The notes under the pieces were generated by a model. The model saw only the letters and a list, made by a program, of their open reading frames with translations, made no database searches and was not told where the DNA came from. Position numbers and translations under genes: made by a program. A stretch of DNA of 53,869 nucleotides, taken from assembly GCA_021826525.1 (NCBI GenBank), contig JAKAZU010000006.1:1-53869 (forward strand), in the 5' to 3' direction. Positions 13,961-21,980 of the stretch are shown here, in pieces (positions within the stretch are counted from its first letter, which is position 1; the number at the start of each line of letters is the position of its first letter). The stretch is from Thermoplasmata archaeon (GTDB lineage: Archaea; Thermoplasmatota; Thermoplasmata; UBA184).

Positions 13961-14914
13961 TCACCCCGCGCCGGCCGCGAACGAGACCGCCGCGTCGCTG
14001 ACGGTGAGGTTCATCGACGCGATGGCATGGATCGAGAACGCGACGATGGCGAACGACGGTTGCGATCCGTTACAGCTCGTGGGCCCAGTCAGCGTGTACT
14101 CGGATGGGGAGAGCCCCGCGCTGGCAGCCGTCGCGGCGAGATAGCCGCCCCATGCGCACGAGTACTCGTTGCCGATCACGAAGGTGAATGCGCCCGCGGG
14201 CCCGGTCGAAGCGTTCGCGGTAGTGCGGAAGGTGGCGGAACTCACCAGCGTATCCACAATCTCTTGGGTACCGGGCCCACTGACGCTTTCCGAGACCCCT
14301 ACCATCGAAACGACAGTGAGCGCGACCGAAGCGCCGCGCGGCCCCGGTAGGATCGAGAACGCGGGGGGATAGGCCATCATCGTGGGCTCGGTCCCTTGGG
14401 AGGCGAGAACCGCTCCATCTTCCATCGTAAGCGACTGCGGGGCGGTGTACCGATTCGGGAGGTGGACCTCGAGGGCGCCGAGCGAGACGTTGGCAAACTG
14501 CGACATCCCTGTCGTCGCGTTCGTCCAACTGATATTGAGGAACCCGGTCGGGGTGCCCGAAAAGAACTCGGCGGACCCCACCGTGGGAACTGCGAGGACC
14601 GGCACCGAGCCGGACCCGAGCGGAAGCGGCGTGAACGCCGTGCGCGGAGCTCCGGTCGAGGCTTGAACGGTGAGCGTGGACTGAAGGTCCGTGAGCGCGC
14701 CCGTTACGCCGCGGGAGAGCGCCCCCTCGTCCTGAGCCATCCACACGGGAACGGCCTCGGTGAGCACGAGGCCGAAGGCGACGAGGAAGATGAGAAGGGC
14801 CAGAAGCGCCCCGATGATCGATGCGACGCCGCGGCGGGACCGAGAGTTCCGACGCCGATGCCGCACCGCTCCGACAGTATTACGGCCCCGCATGGGGCAT
14901 GCCTGCTCGGTCAC
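13961..14914 (-). CDS. Type IV pilin-like secreted protein, class III signal peptide
   Basis: 317 residues from GTG 14914; ATG 14893 is an alternative that would remove seven residues. A basic N-terminus ends in RSRRG, followed by the hydrophobic VASIIGALLALLIFLVAF (residues 30-47). This is the layout cleaved by archaeal prepilin peptidases after the glycine, leaving the helix that polymerises. The rest is a Ser/Thr/Gly-rich extracellular domain with many N-x-S/T sites (NISWTNATTG, NASTG, NLTVS) and two Cys (in YSCAWGG and TSCNGS) that may form a disulfide. It is large for a major pilin, so it may be a minor or tip subunit. First gene of the pilus operon. No prepilin peptidase lies in the window. 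Confidence 0.75.
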   Translation of the reverse strand: MTEQACPMRGRNTVGAVRHRRRNSRSRRGVASIIGALLALLIFLVAFGLVLTEAVPVWMAQDEGALSRGVTGALTDLQSTLTVQASTGAPRTAFTPLPLGSGSVPVLAVPTVGSAEFFSGTPTGFLNISWTNATTGMSQFANVSLGALEVHLPNRYTAPQSLTMEDGAVLASQGTEPTMMAYPPAFSILPGPRGASVALTVVSMVGVSESVSGPGTQEIVDTLVSSATFRTTANASTGPAGAFTFVIGNEYSCAWGGYLAATAASAGLSPSEYTLTGPTSCNGSQPSFAIVAFSIHAIASMNLTVSDAAVSFAAGAG

Positions 14915-14948
14915 CTGACCCCGAGCAGCGTTTCGACCCGAGGCCGGC

Positions 14949-14957
14949 TATAAATAC
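14949..14957. promoter_or_regulatory. TATA-like box, possibly bidirectional
   Basis: Reads TATAAATAC on plus and GTATTTATA on minus. Centred about 39 bases from the pilin GTG (minus) and 78 from the ACT-protein ATG (plus). It is the only A/T-rich element in this divergent gap, so it may serve both, with a longer leader for the plus gene. Confidence 0.5.
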
Positions 14958-15030
14958 GCACGGCGGCAAAGGAAACCCGCCGCACCTCGCCGTCACCATT
15001 TTCTGGGATCGAGGGAGTGCGCCACCGTCG

Positions 15031-15519
15031 ATGACCCTCCACGAGATCTCGCTCTCGTTGCCGAACCGACCCGGCATGCTGGCGGGGGTCGCACGTCTTC
15101 TCGCGAAGGAGCGCATCAACCTCGCGGCCATCAGCGTGGACTCGACGCCGACCCGGGGCCGCATCCGGATGATCGTGAGCGATCCCGAGCGCGCCGAGGG
15201 GCTCCTCGCTCTGCGCGGCTACACGGTTGAGAAGCGAGAGATGATCGCGGTTCGCCTCGAGGACCGCGCCGGAAGCTTCCTCAAAGTGCTCGAGGCGCTC
15301 GCGCGCGCCAAGGTCAACATCTCGAGCGTCGCGATCCTCGTTACGAGGGACGGAGGGCGGGCCCTCGTGGCCCTCTCGTCGAGCGATCCGGCTCGGGCCC
15401 GCAAGGTGCTCCTGCAGTCCGGGCTCGTTTCGCAGTCCGCCGAACGACTAATCTCCAATGCCGATGTCGTCGCCGGGTCTCCAACGATCCCCTCCGAATC
15501 GGTGGGTCTCCTCTTCTGA
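15031..15519 (+). CDS. Tandem ACT-domain protein
   Basis: 162 residues from ATG 15031; the longer open frame upstream has no similarity. The first ACT-like unit, HEISLSLPNRPGMLAGVARL, shows the classic ligand-loop NRPGMLA. A second half-repeat, IAVRLEDRAGSFLKVLEALA, has the related loop DRAGSFLKV. Two ACT units without a catalytic domain are typical of stand-alone amino-acid-sensing regulators or of small subunits that allosterically control biosynthetic enzymes. The ligand is unknown. It is transcribed divergently from the pilus operon, and a tRNA-Gly follows 62 bases after the stop. Confidence 0.8.
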   Translation: MTLHEISLSLPNRPGMLAGVARLLAKERINLAAISVDSTPTRGRIRMIVSDPERAEGLLALRGYTVEKREMIAVRLEDRAGSFLKVLEALARAKVNISSVAILVTRDGGRALVALSSSDPARARKVLLQSGLVSQSAERLISNADVVAGSPTIPSESVGLLF

Positions 15520-15581
15520 CGGAGAGCGACGTGGCCCGGCGTCCAAAGACTAATCTCGGGAACCTTCTCCGGGGTCTTCAC

Positions 15582-15653
15582 GCGGTTGTGGTCTAGTGGT
15601 TAGGACGGTAGCTTCCCAAGCTACCTACTCGGGTTCAAATCCCGACAACCGCA
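15582..15653 (+). tRNA. tRNA-Gly (CCC)
   Basis: Complete cloverleaf without an intron: acceptor GCGGTTG/CAACCGC, D arm GTC...GAC, anticodon stem GTAGC/GCTAC with loop TTCCCAA (anticodon CCC), T arm TCGGG-TTCAAAT-CCCGA, discriminator A. 72 nucleotides. CCA is not encoded. Confidence 0.93.
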
Positions 15654-15780
15654 CTCCCGCAGGATCCTCTATGGGCGCCTTCGTCTCCCAGGGCCCGGCT
15701 CCGTCGGAAGGATCGATCGCAAGCCCGCCTCTTGGCGGCCCTAGCGCCTCCGCTAAGAGAGGGGGTTGTCTTTGAGGGCG

Positions 15781-16269
15781 ATGGAGCGTGTTCACACCTA
15801 TCGAGCCCGGATGGAGTGGACCGGTAACCGTGGACCCGGCACGGAACGCTACGACGCCTACGATCGAGCGTTCGCGGTACGCTCGCAGGGGAAGCCGACG
15901 CTATTCGGTTCCTCCGACCCCGGCTTCCGGGGGGACAGTTCTCGCTGGAACCCCGAGGAACTCCTGGTCGCCTCTCTCTCCTCCTGCCACATGCTCTGGT
16001 ACCTTCACCTCTGCGCCGTGAACCAGATTCGGGTGGTCGAGTACGAGGATCGCGCCGAGGGGAGGATGCGCGAGGACCCTACCGGAGGCGGAAGGTTCGA
16101 GGAGGTCCGCCTGCGCCCCCGGGCCGTCATCGCCGGAGGGGACGCGGCGCGGGCGCGTGCGCTCCACGACGATGCGCACCGGAAATGCTTCATCGCGGCC
16201 TCCGTGAACTTCCCCGTCGTCCACGAACCCGAGGTAATCATTCGAGGGACCGTCTCCGATTCCCGGTAG
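15781..16269 (+). CDS. OsmC/Ohr-family protein
   Basis: 162 residues. I chose ATG 15781 because a TATA-like GCTAAGAG lies 27 bases upstream, predicting a leaderless transcript; an in-frame TTG at 15766 is less likely. The family's two redox cysteines are visible: SSCHMLWYLHLC after PEELLVASL, and HRKCFIAASVNFPV near the C-terminus. Arg near the N-terminus and Glu in NPEEL complete the usual active site. OsmC/Ohr proteins reduce organic and fatty-acid hydroperoxides in the cytoplasm, implying oxygen exposure. It stands alone between two tRNA genes. Confidence 0.88.
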   Translation: MERVHTYRARMEWTGNRGPGTERYDAYDRAFAVRSQGKPTLFGSSDPGFRGDSSRWNPEELLVASLSSCHMLWYLHLCAVNQIRVVEYEDRAEGRMREDPTGGGRFEEVRLRPRAVIAGGDAARARALHDDAHRKCFIAASVNFPVVHEPEVIIRGTVSDSR

Positions 16270-16515
16270 TTTCCCTTGCCCCCAGGGGTCTAAAAGCCAC
16301 CTCGATCTAAGTGGCCGGCGATGCGCTCGGAGAAGGCCCGACCGCCGTCACCAAACGATCGGCCTCGCGGTGCGACCGGATCCGAACCCTGAGGTGCCGT
16401 GCGGGGAACCGTTCGTTGCGGCCCGGAGCGCTCATCCCACGAAGAGCTGGCGGATCCCCCATCTCCGGGGAAGGCACCTCGCTGCCTCGAAGTAGCGAGC
16501 CCTTCGTTCGGATAG

Positions 16516-16622
16516 TCCCGGCTGCCTGACTCGAACAGGCGACCTGAGGATGTCCACGGGGGCCGCCGGAGGTCCGGCAGTCTCACCTACAGTCCCCCGC
16601 TCTACCACTGAGCTAAGCCGGG
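16516..16622 (-). tRNA. tRNA-Tyr (GTA), intron-containing
   Basis: The minus strand reads acceptor CCCGGCT/AGCCGGG (C1-G72, typical of archaeal tRNA-Tyr), D arm GCTC/GAGC, anticodon stem GGGGA/TCCTC with loop CTGTAG...A (anticodon GTA), and T arm GCCTG-TTCGAGT-CAGGC, discriminator A. A 35-base intron sits after position 37. A TATA-like TTTATA lies about 27 bases upstream. Confidence 0.88.
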
Positions 16623-16648
16623 ACGCTCGGCGAGACGAGCGGGCCTGC

Positions 16649-16655
16649 TATAAAC
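16649..16655 (-). promoter_or_regulatory. TATA box for tRNA-Tyr
   Basis: GTTTATA on the minus strand, 27-33 bases before the mature tRNA 5' end. Confidence 0.55.
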
Positions 16656-16679
16656 GTAGCGAGGGAGCCGAGTCGTTCC

Positions 16680-17309
16680 TCAAGCGAGGGCGGCCCGGAT
16701 GCGCTTCGCGACCTCGGCCGGGGTTCCGGTGGCATCGACGGAACGGAAGTTCCCCTTCTGCCGATAGTAGGCGAGGAGCGGTTCGGTCAGTTGGGCGTAG
16801 ACCCTCAGGCGGGTCGTGATCGCCGCGGGCTGGTCGTCGGAGCGTTGGATCAGCTCGGCTCCGTCCTTGTCGCAGTGGCCCTCCACTCTCGGCGGGTGCG
16901 TCGCCAAGTTGTACACCGTGTGGCATTGGGGGCATACCCGACGCTGGCTGAGTCGCTCAACGAGCACGACCTCCGGGAGATCGAACCACACGACCCGGTC
17001 GATCGGCGTAAGACGTTCGAGCTCCTTCGCTTGGGCCAGGTTGCGCGGGTACCCGTCGAGGATGAACCCGTCGCGCGTGTCCGGAGCGCCTAGACGTGCG
17101 TGGAGGATCCGCAGGACGAGATCGTCGGGAACGAGCTTGCCCGCCCGCATATAGGCGTCCGCCTCCTGGCCGAGCGGGGTCCCTTCCGAAACGGCGTTCC
17201 GCAGCATATCGCCGGTCGACAGGTGCGCGATACGGAAGTCTCGGGCGAGTTCCGCCGCCTGGGTTCCCTTGCCGGCCCCGGGAGGGCCGAGAAAGACGAT
17301 GCGTAACAT
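16680..17309 (-). CDS. adk: Adenylate kinase
   Basis: 209 residues from ATG 17309; the frame is open further upstream but without similarity. P-loop GPPGAGKGT (about 8-16), AMP-binding STGDMLR and GYPRNLAQA, and a long LID with a metal-binding knuckle (VCPQCHTVYN...GHCDKDG) then QRSDD. Three Cys plus an Asp replace the usual four Cys, a known variant of zinc-type LIDs. It converts ATP+AMP to 2 ADP. This is the bacterial-type long adenylate kinase. It lies 37 bases after the UMP kinase gene on the same strand, so the two nucleotide kinases probably share a transcript. Confidence 0.95.
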   Translation of the reverse strand: MLRIVFLGPPGAGKGTQAAELARDFRIAHLSTGDMLRNAVSEGTPLGQEADAYMRAGKLVPDDLVLRILHARLGAPDTRDGFILDGYPRNLAQAKELERLTPIDRVVWFDLPEVVLVERLSQRRVCPQCHTVYNLATHPPRVEGHCDKDGAELIQRSDDQPAAITTRLRVYAQLTEPLLAYYRQKGNFRSVDATGTPAEVAKRIRAALA

Positions 17310-17346
17310 CGGCCGGCCCACGCAACCCTCCCTTCTTGGCGTTGGC

Positions 17347-18048
17347 CTAGTAGATCTCGGTGCCCAGGAACGGACGACCCAGGAGGGCCTTTTCCAGGTT
17401 GGGGAGGTCCCGCCCGAAGACGATAGCGGTCGGGATGCGGATGCGTGCGAGCTGATCGGCGCCCAGCCGATCGAATAGGAACTGCTGACCTGCCTGAGCC
17501 CCCGACCGCTCGTGCACCAGTACCCGGAATTTGGGCCAAGGGATCCGGCGGATGGGGACCGCCTTGGGGTCGAGCTTCGGATCGCGGTCGTAGAGAGCGT
17601 CGACGTTTGTGGCATTGACGAATCTCTCCGCGCGCAACCGCACGGCAAGCAGCGCGGCCACCCCGTCGGTGGTGTGCCCGGGCTCGGTGCCGCCGAGCAC
17701 GACCGGCGAACCGTGACGGAGCTCGAGCACCGCCTCGGCCAGGGTCGTCGGAGGGTGGCTCGGTGTCGGAGACCCGATCCGACCCGCGAGGAGGCGAGCG
17801 TGCAGGCGCGTTACGTCGATCCCGATCTCGTCCAGCTCGATCTCGGTCAGGCCCAGCTCCCGGCCGATCCCGATGTACTCGCGGGCGGTGCGCCCGCCGC
17901 CGACCGTTACCGCGAGGGGGTGGCGCCGGCCGACGCGGCGCATGAGATCCGCGAGGCGGCCGAGGTAGGCTACATCATCCTCCCCGGTCCGGAACACCGA
18001 GCCGCCGACCGACAGCACGATTGCTCCCTTCGCCGGAGCGCTCGGCAT
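17347..18048 (-). CDS. pyrH: Uridylate (UMP) kinase
   Basis: 233 residues from ATG 18048, with a TATA-like CCATAAGACC about 27 bases upstream. The amino-acid-kinase fold motifs are LSVGGSVFR (phosphate loop), VTVGGGRTAREYI, LGGTEPGHTTDGVAALLA and NATNVDALYDRDPK. It matches the archaeal PyrH subfamily, which phosphorylates UMP to UDP in pyrimidine nucleotide synthesis. It precedes adk. Confidence 0.93.
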   Translation of the reverse strand: MPSAPAKGAIVLSVGGSVFRTGEDDVAYLGRLADLMRRVGRRHPLAVTVGGGRTAREYIGIGRELGLTEIELDEIGIDVTRLHARLLAGRIGSPTPSHPPTTLAEAVLELRHGSPVVLGGTEPGHTTDGVAALLAVRLRAERFVNATNVDALYDRDPKLDPKAVPIRRIPWPKFRVLVHERSGAQAGQQFLFDRLGADQLARIRIPTAIVFGRDLPNLEKALLGRPFLGTEIY

Positions 18049-18103
18049 CGGACCTCCGAGAGCCGTGCGGTCTTATGGTTTGTGCGCGCGTTCGGGAAAC
18101 CGA

Positions 18104-19417
18104 TCAGTCCCGGTCCACCGACACCGCGATGGCTTCGCGCGGGGCCGACGCCGGGACCCCGCCCCCTTCGGGCCGGGTAATCCCACCGAGCGCGCGGGCG
18201 ATGAGCCAGACGCTCGCGAACGACAGCGCGAAGACGACGGCCATGACCACGACGGCCCCGAACACCTCGACCCCGAGCTGGTGCACGGCCGCCCAGCCGC
18301 CACCAAAGAACAGGCCGTTCGGCAACGACGGGTACCCCGACGCCGCCGCGAACGGCGTCTGCGTGAAGAAGGCGATCATGCCGAGGCCGAACAGGCCCCC
18401 GAACAAGTGCCCGGGGAGCAGCCCGATCGGGTCCGAGAGCCACCGGAGCCGGCCGAAAAGCCACTCGCCGAGGAGGAAGAGCGGGCCGCAGGCGACGCCG
18501 AGGATTACCGCGCTCAGCGGGCTCACGAACCCCGCGAGCGGGGTGATGACGATCAGCCCCATCAGGATCCCGTTGGCGGAGTAGCGGTATCCGGGATCCT
18601 TGCGCGTTTGCCAGAAGCGGCATCCCATCAGCGACAAGAACGATAGCGAAGCGGCGAGGAACGTCGTCAGGACGACGACGGTTGTCTCGCTGTTGAAGGC
18701 GAGGACGCTCCCCGGGTTGAAGCCGAACCAGCCAATCCACAGGAGGAGGACCGCGAGCGTGAGCCACGTGGGATCGATACGGCTCGGTATCTGGGGACTG
18801 ACGCGGAGCCCTCGGGCCTTCTCCTCGCGCCAGATCTGAAGGAGGACCGCGAGACCGGCGGCGCCGGCCGCCGCGTGGACGACGAGGCCCCCCGCGAAGT
18901 CGACCATGCCGAGCCGCGCAAGCCATCCTGAGGGGTTCCAGATCCACGCCGCGGGTAGCGTCCAGATGAGCAGGAAGTACGGGATGGCGAAGAGCGCGAC
19001 CGCACGCAGCTTCACCTTCCGGACCATCACGACGCCGACAAGGGCGAAGGTCACCGCGGCGAACGCTGCTTCGAACAGGAAGTACGGACCGAGCGCGAGG
19101 TCCGTGGTCGACGCGGTCGACCACCAGACCCCGGTCAGCAGGCCGGTGGTCGAGGTGCCGAACGCCCCGAGGAACGGCGGCAGGAACGTCGGGTTGCCGA
19201 TGATCCCGTTCCCGACGGTCGGGGCGAAGGCGAGGTCGAAGCCGAGGAACGCCATCAGCGCGAGCGCGGCGCACGTCATGACCGTCGTCTTCAGTAGGCT
19301 GCGCCACCGGTCCCCCCCGAGCTCCCCGACTTCGAGGAACCCGACCCCGATGGTCATCGTGAAGACGAGGAGGGCCGCGAGGAGAACCCAGAGGCTGTTG
19401 AGGAGGTTCACCGCCAT
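18104..19417 (-). CDS. amt: Ammonium transporter (Amt/Mep/Rh family)
   Basis: 437 residues from ATG 19417, with about 11 predicted membrane segments. Family signatures include MVDFAGGLVVHAAAGAAGL (conserved Asp and pore His), WIGWFGFNPGS and LPGHLFGGLFGLGMIAFFTQ with the second pore His. It moves ammonium/ammonia across the cytoplasmic membrane as a trimer. No GlnK/PII gene is adjacent, though most archaeal amt genes have one. A TATA-like GTTCAAATAGC lies about 60 bases upstream, predicting a leader of some 30 bases. Confidence 0.95.
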   Translation of the reverse strand: MAVNLLNSLWVLLAALLVFTMTIGVGFLEVGELGGDRWRSLLKTTVMTCAALALMAFLGFDLAFAPTVGNGIIGNPTFLPPFLGAFGTSTTGLLTGVWWSTASTTDLALGPYFLFEAAFAAVTFALVGVVMVRKVKLRAVALFAIPYFLLIWTLPAAWIWNPSGWLARLGMVDFAGGLVVHAAAGAAGLAVLLQIWREEKARGLRVSPQIPSRIDPTWLTLAVLLLWIGWFGFNPGSVLAFNSETTVVVLTTFLAASLSFLSLMGCRFWQTRKDPGYRYSANGILMGLIVITPLAGFVSPLSAVILGVACGPLFLLGEWLFGRLRWLSDPIGLLPGHLFGGLFGLGMIAFFTQTPFAAASGYPSLPNGLFFGGGWAAVHQLGVEVFGAVVVMAVVFALSFASVWLIARALGGITRPEGGGVPASAPREAIAVSVDRD

Positions 19418-19543
19418 TCGAGGACACCGTAGCCCTCCGTCGAGGGCGTTGTCGCGCGAGCGCGGTCGGGGCTATTTGAACGCGTGTTCGAACGGAATCC
19501 ACTCGCGCGTGGCTCTATACGCGCCGCGGACTAGCGGCCCGGC

Positions 19544-20269
19544 ATGCCCCGGGGTCCCGAGAGTCCCGAGATCGCCAAGGAGGCGGCGGCCCGGTTCGCC
19601 GTCGGTCGGATCGGGAGCGAGCGCCGCATCGCGCTCGGGACCGGCTCGACAGCCGCTTGGGCCGTACGCGCGCTTGCCGAGCGGTTCCCCGGGGCCCCAG
19701 GGTTCACCTTCGTAGCGAGCTCCCGGGCGACCGAAGACCTGGCGAAGGGCCTCGGTCTCCCGGTCCGGGCCCTACGCGAGGAGGACCGATTCGACCTGAT
19801 GATCGACGGCGCGGACGAGGTGAGTGCCGCGCTCGACCTCACGAAGGGAGGCGGCGGAGCGCTCTTCCGAGAGAAGCTCCTGGCGCAGCTCTCGCGCCGG
19901 CTCGTGATCATCGTCGACGAGGGGAAGCTCGTCGAACATCTGGGGGCCCGACGCCCGATCCCGATCGAGGTCGTCCCCTTCGCCCGCCCGGTCGTGGCGA
20001 ACGAGCTCGCAGCCGAAGGGTGGACCGTCCGCGTTCGCGGGGACGCTTCCGGGTCGCCATTCCGGACGGACAACGGGAACGAGATCCTGGACCTGACGCC
20101 GCGCCAACCGCTCGCCGACCCTCGAGCCACCCACGAGGCGCTCCGCTCCCACACGGGGGTGGTCGAGACGGGGATCTTCGCGGGCATGGCCGAGCGCGTC
20201 CTCATCGGCCACCCCGACGGCCGCGTGGAAGAACGCCGCCGTCCCGACGTCGGCCACCGCCAGGATTAA
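19544..20269 (+). CDS. rpiA: Ribose-5-phosphate isomerase A
   Basis: 241 residues from ATG 19544, with a TATA-like TCTATAC centred 27 bases upstream (leaderless). Catalytic motifs are GTGSTAAWAVRAL, FDLMIDGADEV (catalytic Asp pair), LTKGGGGALFREKL (Lys) and the later IVDEGKLVEHLG. It interconverts ribose-5-phosphate and ribulose-5-phosphate. A transketolase half and a transaldolase lie 11-13 kb further on. The C-terminal 15 or so residues (EERRRPDVGHRQD) are an unconserved charged extension. Confidence 0.95.
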   Translation: MPRGPESPEIAKEAAARFAVGRIGSERRIALGTGSTAAWAVRALAERFPGAPGFTFVASSRATEDLAKGLGLPVRALREEDRFDLMIDGADEVSAALDLTKGGGGALFREKLLAQLSRRLVIIVDEGKLVEHLGARRPIPIEVVPFARPVVANELAAEGWTVRVRGDASGSPFRTDNGNEILDLTPRQPLADPRATHEALRSHTGVVETGIFAGMAERVLIGHPDGRVEERRRPDVGHRQD

Positions 20270-20309
20270 GCGCCCGGGCGCGTGCGAAGCGCCGAATCGG
20301 AGACGATCC

Positions 20310-21092
20310 ATGCAGGGCAAGTACATTCGAACCCGGATCGACGACGGAGTCGGCTACATTGAGATCTCGAAGCCGAAGGCCAACACCTACGATCTCGAGA
20401 TGATGGGCGAGCTCGACGTGGCGATCGAAGAGCTGCGGTTCGATGAGGCAGCGAAGGTACTCGTGGTCACGAGCGGGCTTCCCGGGTTCTTCAGCGCGGG
20501 CGCGGACATCGAGATGCTGAAGCGCTCCCAGCCCGACTACAAGGCGATGTTCTGCCTCCACTGCCAGGAAACGCTCAACAAGTTCGGCCAGACGCCCAAG
20601 ATCGTGATCGCGGCGCTGCCGGGCCACACCGTGGGCGGCGGGCTCGAGATCGCGCTCGCCTGCGACCTGCGGATCATGGCGAAGGACTCCGGGAAGATCG
20701 GCCTTCCCGAGGTGACCCTGGGCGTCCTCCCCGGTACCGGCGGGACCCAGCGGCTTCCCCGGTTGGTCGGCACCTCGCGCGCCCTCGACCTCATGGTCAC
20801 CGGTCGACTCTTGACCCCCGATGAGGCTCTGGGGATCGGGCTCGTGAACTACGTCTTCCCGAAGGAGACCTTTGCGAAGGAGGTCCACGCGTTCGCGAGC
20901 AAGCTGGCCCACGGCCCGAGCCGCGCGATCAGCCTCATCAAGCGGTCCGTCGTCGAGGGAATCGAGATGCCGCTCACCGCCGGCCTCGCCTTGGAACGGG
21001 AGCTGCAGAACCGCCTGTTCATCACCGAGGACGCGAAGGAAGGGATCGCCGCCTTCGTTGAAAAGCGCCCGGCGACCTTTAAGGGCCGCTGA
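20310..21092 (+). CDS. Enoyl-CoA hydratase/isomerase (crotonase) family protein
   Basis: 260 residues from ATG 20310, preceded by GGAGACG. The oxyanion-hole region FFSAGADIEMLKR and GHTVGGGLEIALACDLRI, and the segment KIGLPEVTLGVLPGTGGTQR, are canonical. Both glutamates used by true hydratases are present (in GGGLEIA and LPEVTLG), so hydration of a 2-enoyl-CoA is likely. Other crotonase reactions (isomerase, BoxC/PaaG-like) cannot be excluded by sequence alone. It is followed after 24 bases by a PaaA-like di-iron protein with its own Shine-Dalgarno sequence, suggesting a two-gene operon in CoA-thioester catabolism. Confidence 0.88.
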   Translation: MQGKYIRTRIDDGVGYIEISKPKANTYDLEMMGELDVAIEELRFDEAAKVLVVTSGLPGFFSAGADIEMLKRSQPDYKAMFCLHCQETLNKFGQTPKIVIAALPGHTVGGGLEIALACDLRIMAKDSGKIGLPEVTLGVLPGTGGTQRLPRLVGTSRALDLMVTGRLLTPDEALGIGLVNYVFPKETFAKEVHAFASKLAHGPSRAISLIKRSVVEGIEMPLTAGLALERELQNRLFITEDAKEGIAAFVEKRPATFKGR

Positions 21093-21116
21093 GCGCCTAT
21101 TCCCGGGAGGACAACC

Positions 21117-21959
21117 GTGGGAACCCCTCCGATCTCCGTGCCGGACGGGAATCCGGCATCGAGCATGCCCACCACCATCCGGCAGGGGGGTACCGTCGAG
21201 CCGGTCCGGGAGATCCTCTGGGGCCAGTCGGCCGGGGTGCGCAAGTACGAGACCCCGACCGAGGTCCCCTCCGATATGCGCGAGCTGATTGTCAAACTCA
21301 TGGTGGTGCAGGCTGACACCGAGTTCGCCTCGATCCAGCAGCATCGCCCGTGGCTCGACAAGGCTCCAACGCTCGAGGACCGATGGGTCGAGGCTCGCAT
21401 CGTGGCCGACGAGGCCCGCCACGGTCTGCAGGCGTGCCGCATCCTTCGCGACTTCGGGGAGGAGGGGCAGCAGCTGATCGACGATCTCCTTTCGCGACCC
21501 GAGGGTCACCACAAACTCGACGCCTTCAACATGAAGTTCGATCGCTGGAGCGACGTCGGCGCGTTCACCTGCTTCGTGGACCGAGTTGGGGTCTACCAGC
21601 TCCGCGCGTTCCAAGAGTGCAGCTACGGACCGCTCGCCCGCGCGATGCCGCTGATGCTGAGCGAGGAGCAGCTCCACCTCAACTTCGGGTACCACGTGCT
21701 CAAGCGCATCGCCCAGGAGACCCCCGGGTATCCCGGCACTCGGGAGGAGGCGCAGAAGGCGGTCTACAAGTGGTACCCGCGCGCGCTCGATATGTTCGGC
21801 CACTCGAACTCGGCCACGAGCCGCCGCGCGATTGAGTACGGACTGAAACGCTGGACCAACGAAGAGGCCCGGGCCCGCTACATCGAGGAGATCACACCCC
21901 TCGTGAAATCGATGGGGCTCGAGCTGCCGGCGACCGACTTCGATCGCCACGTCATGTAG
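21117..21959 (+). CDS. PaaA/PaaC-like di-iron (ferritin-like) protein
   Basis: 280 residues from GTG 21117, with GGGAGGA 7-13 bases upstream. The carboxylate-bridged iron ligands of the PaaA/BoxB family can be traced: Glu in VVQADTEFASIQQ, EARH in VADEARHGLQACR, and SEEQLHLNFG (ExxH). FTCFVDRVGVYQLRAFQECS lies between them. PaaA is the catalytic subunit of phenylacetyl-CoA epoxidase and normally requires PaaC and a reductase PaaE; none is encoded here. The partner in this operon is a crotonase. An oxygen-dependent modification of an acyl- or aryl-CoA is the natural inference, but a stand-alone single-subunit enzyme of unknown substrate is possible. Confidence 0.8.
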   Translation: MGTPPISVPDGNPASSMPTTIRQGGTVEPVREILWGQSAGVRKYETPTEVPSDMRELIVKLMVVQADTEFASIQQHRPWLDKAPTLEDRWVEARIVADEARHGLQACRILRDFGEEGQQLIDDLLSRPEGHHKLDAFNMKFDRWSDVGAFTCFVDRVGVYQLRAFQECSYGPLARAMPLMLSEEQLHLNFGYHVLKRIAQETPGYPGTREEAQKAVYKWYPRALDMFGHSNSATSRRAIEYGLKRWTNEEARARYIEEITPLVKSMGLELPATDFDRHVM

Positions 21960-21980
21960 GGTGGCGACCGGCGTCCCCGT

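Noticed and set aside
20202..21950. Minus-strand 582-codon frame
   Set aside because: Antisense shadow of the crotonase and PaaA-like genes, whose motifs are unambiguous on the plus strand.
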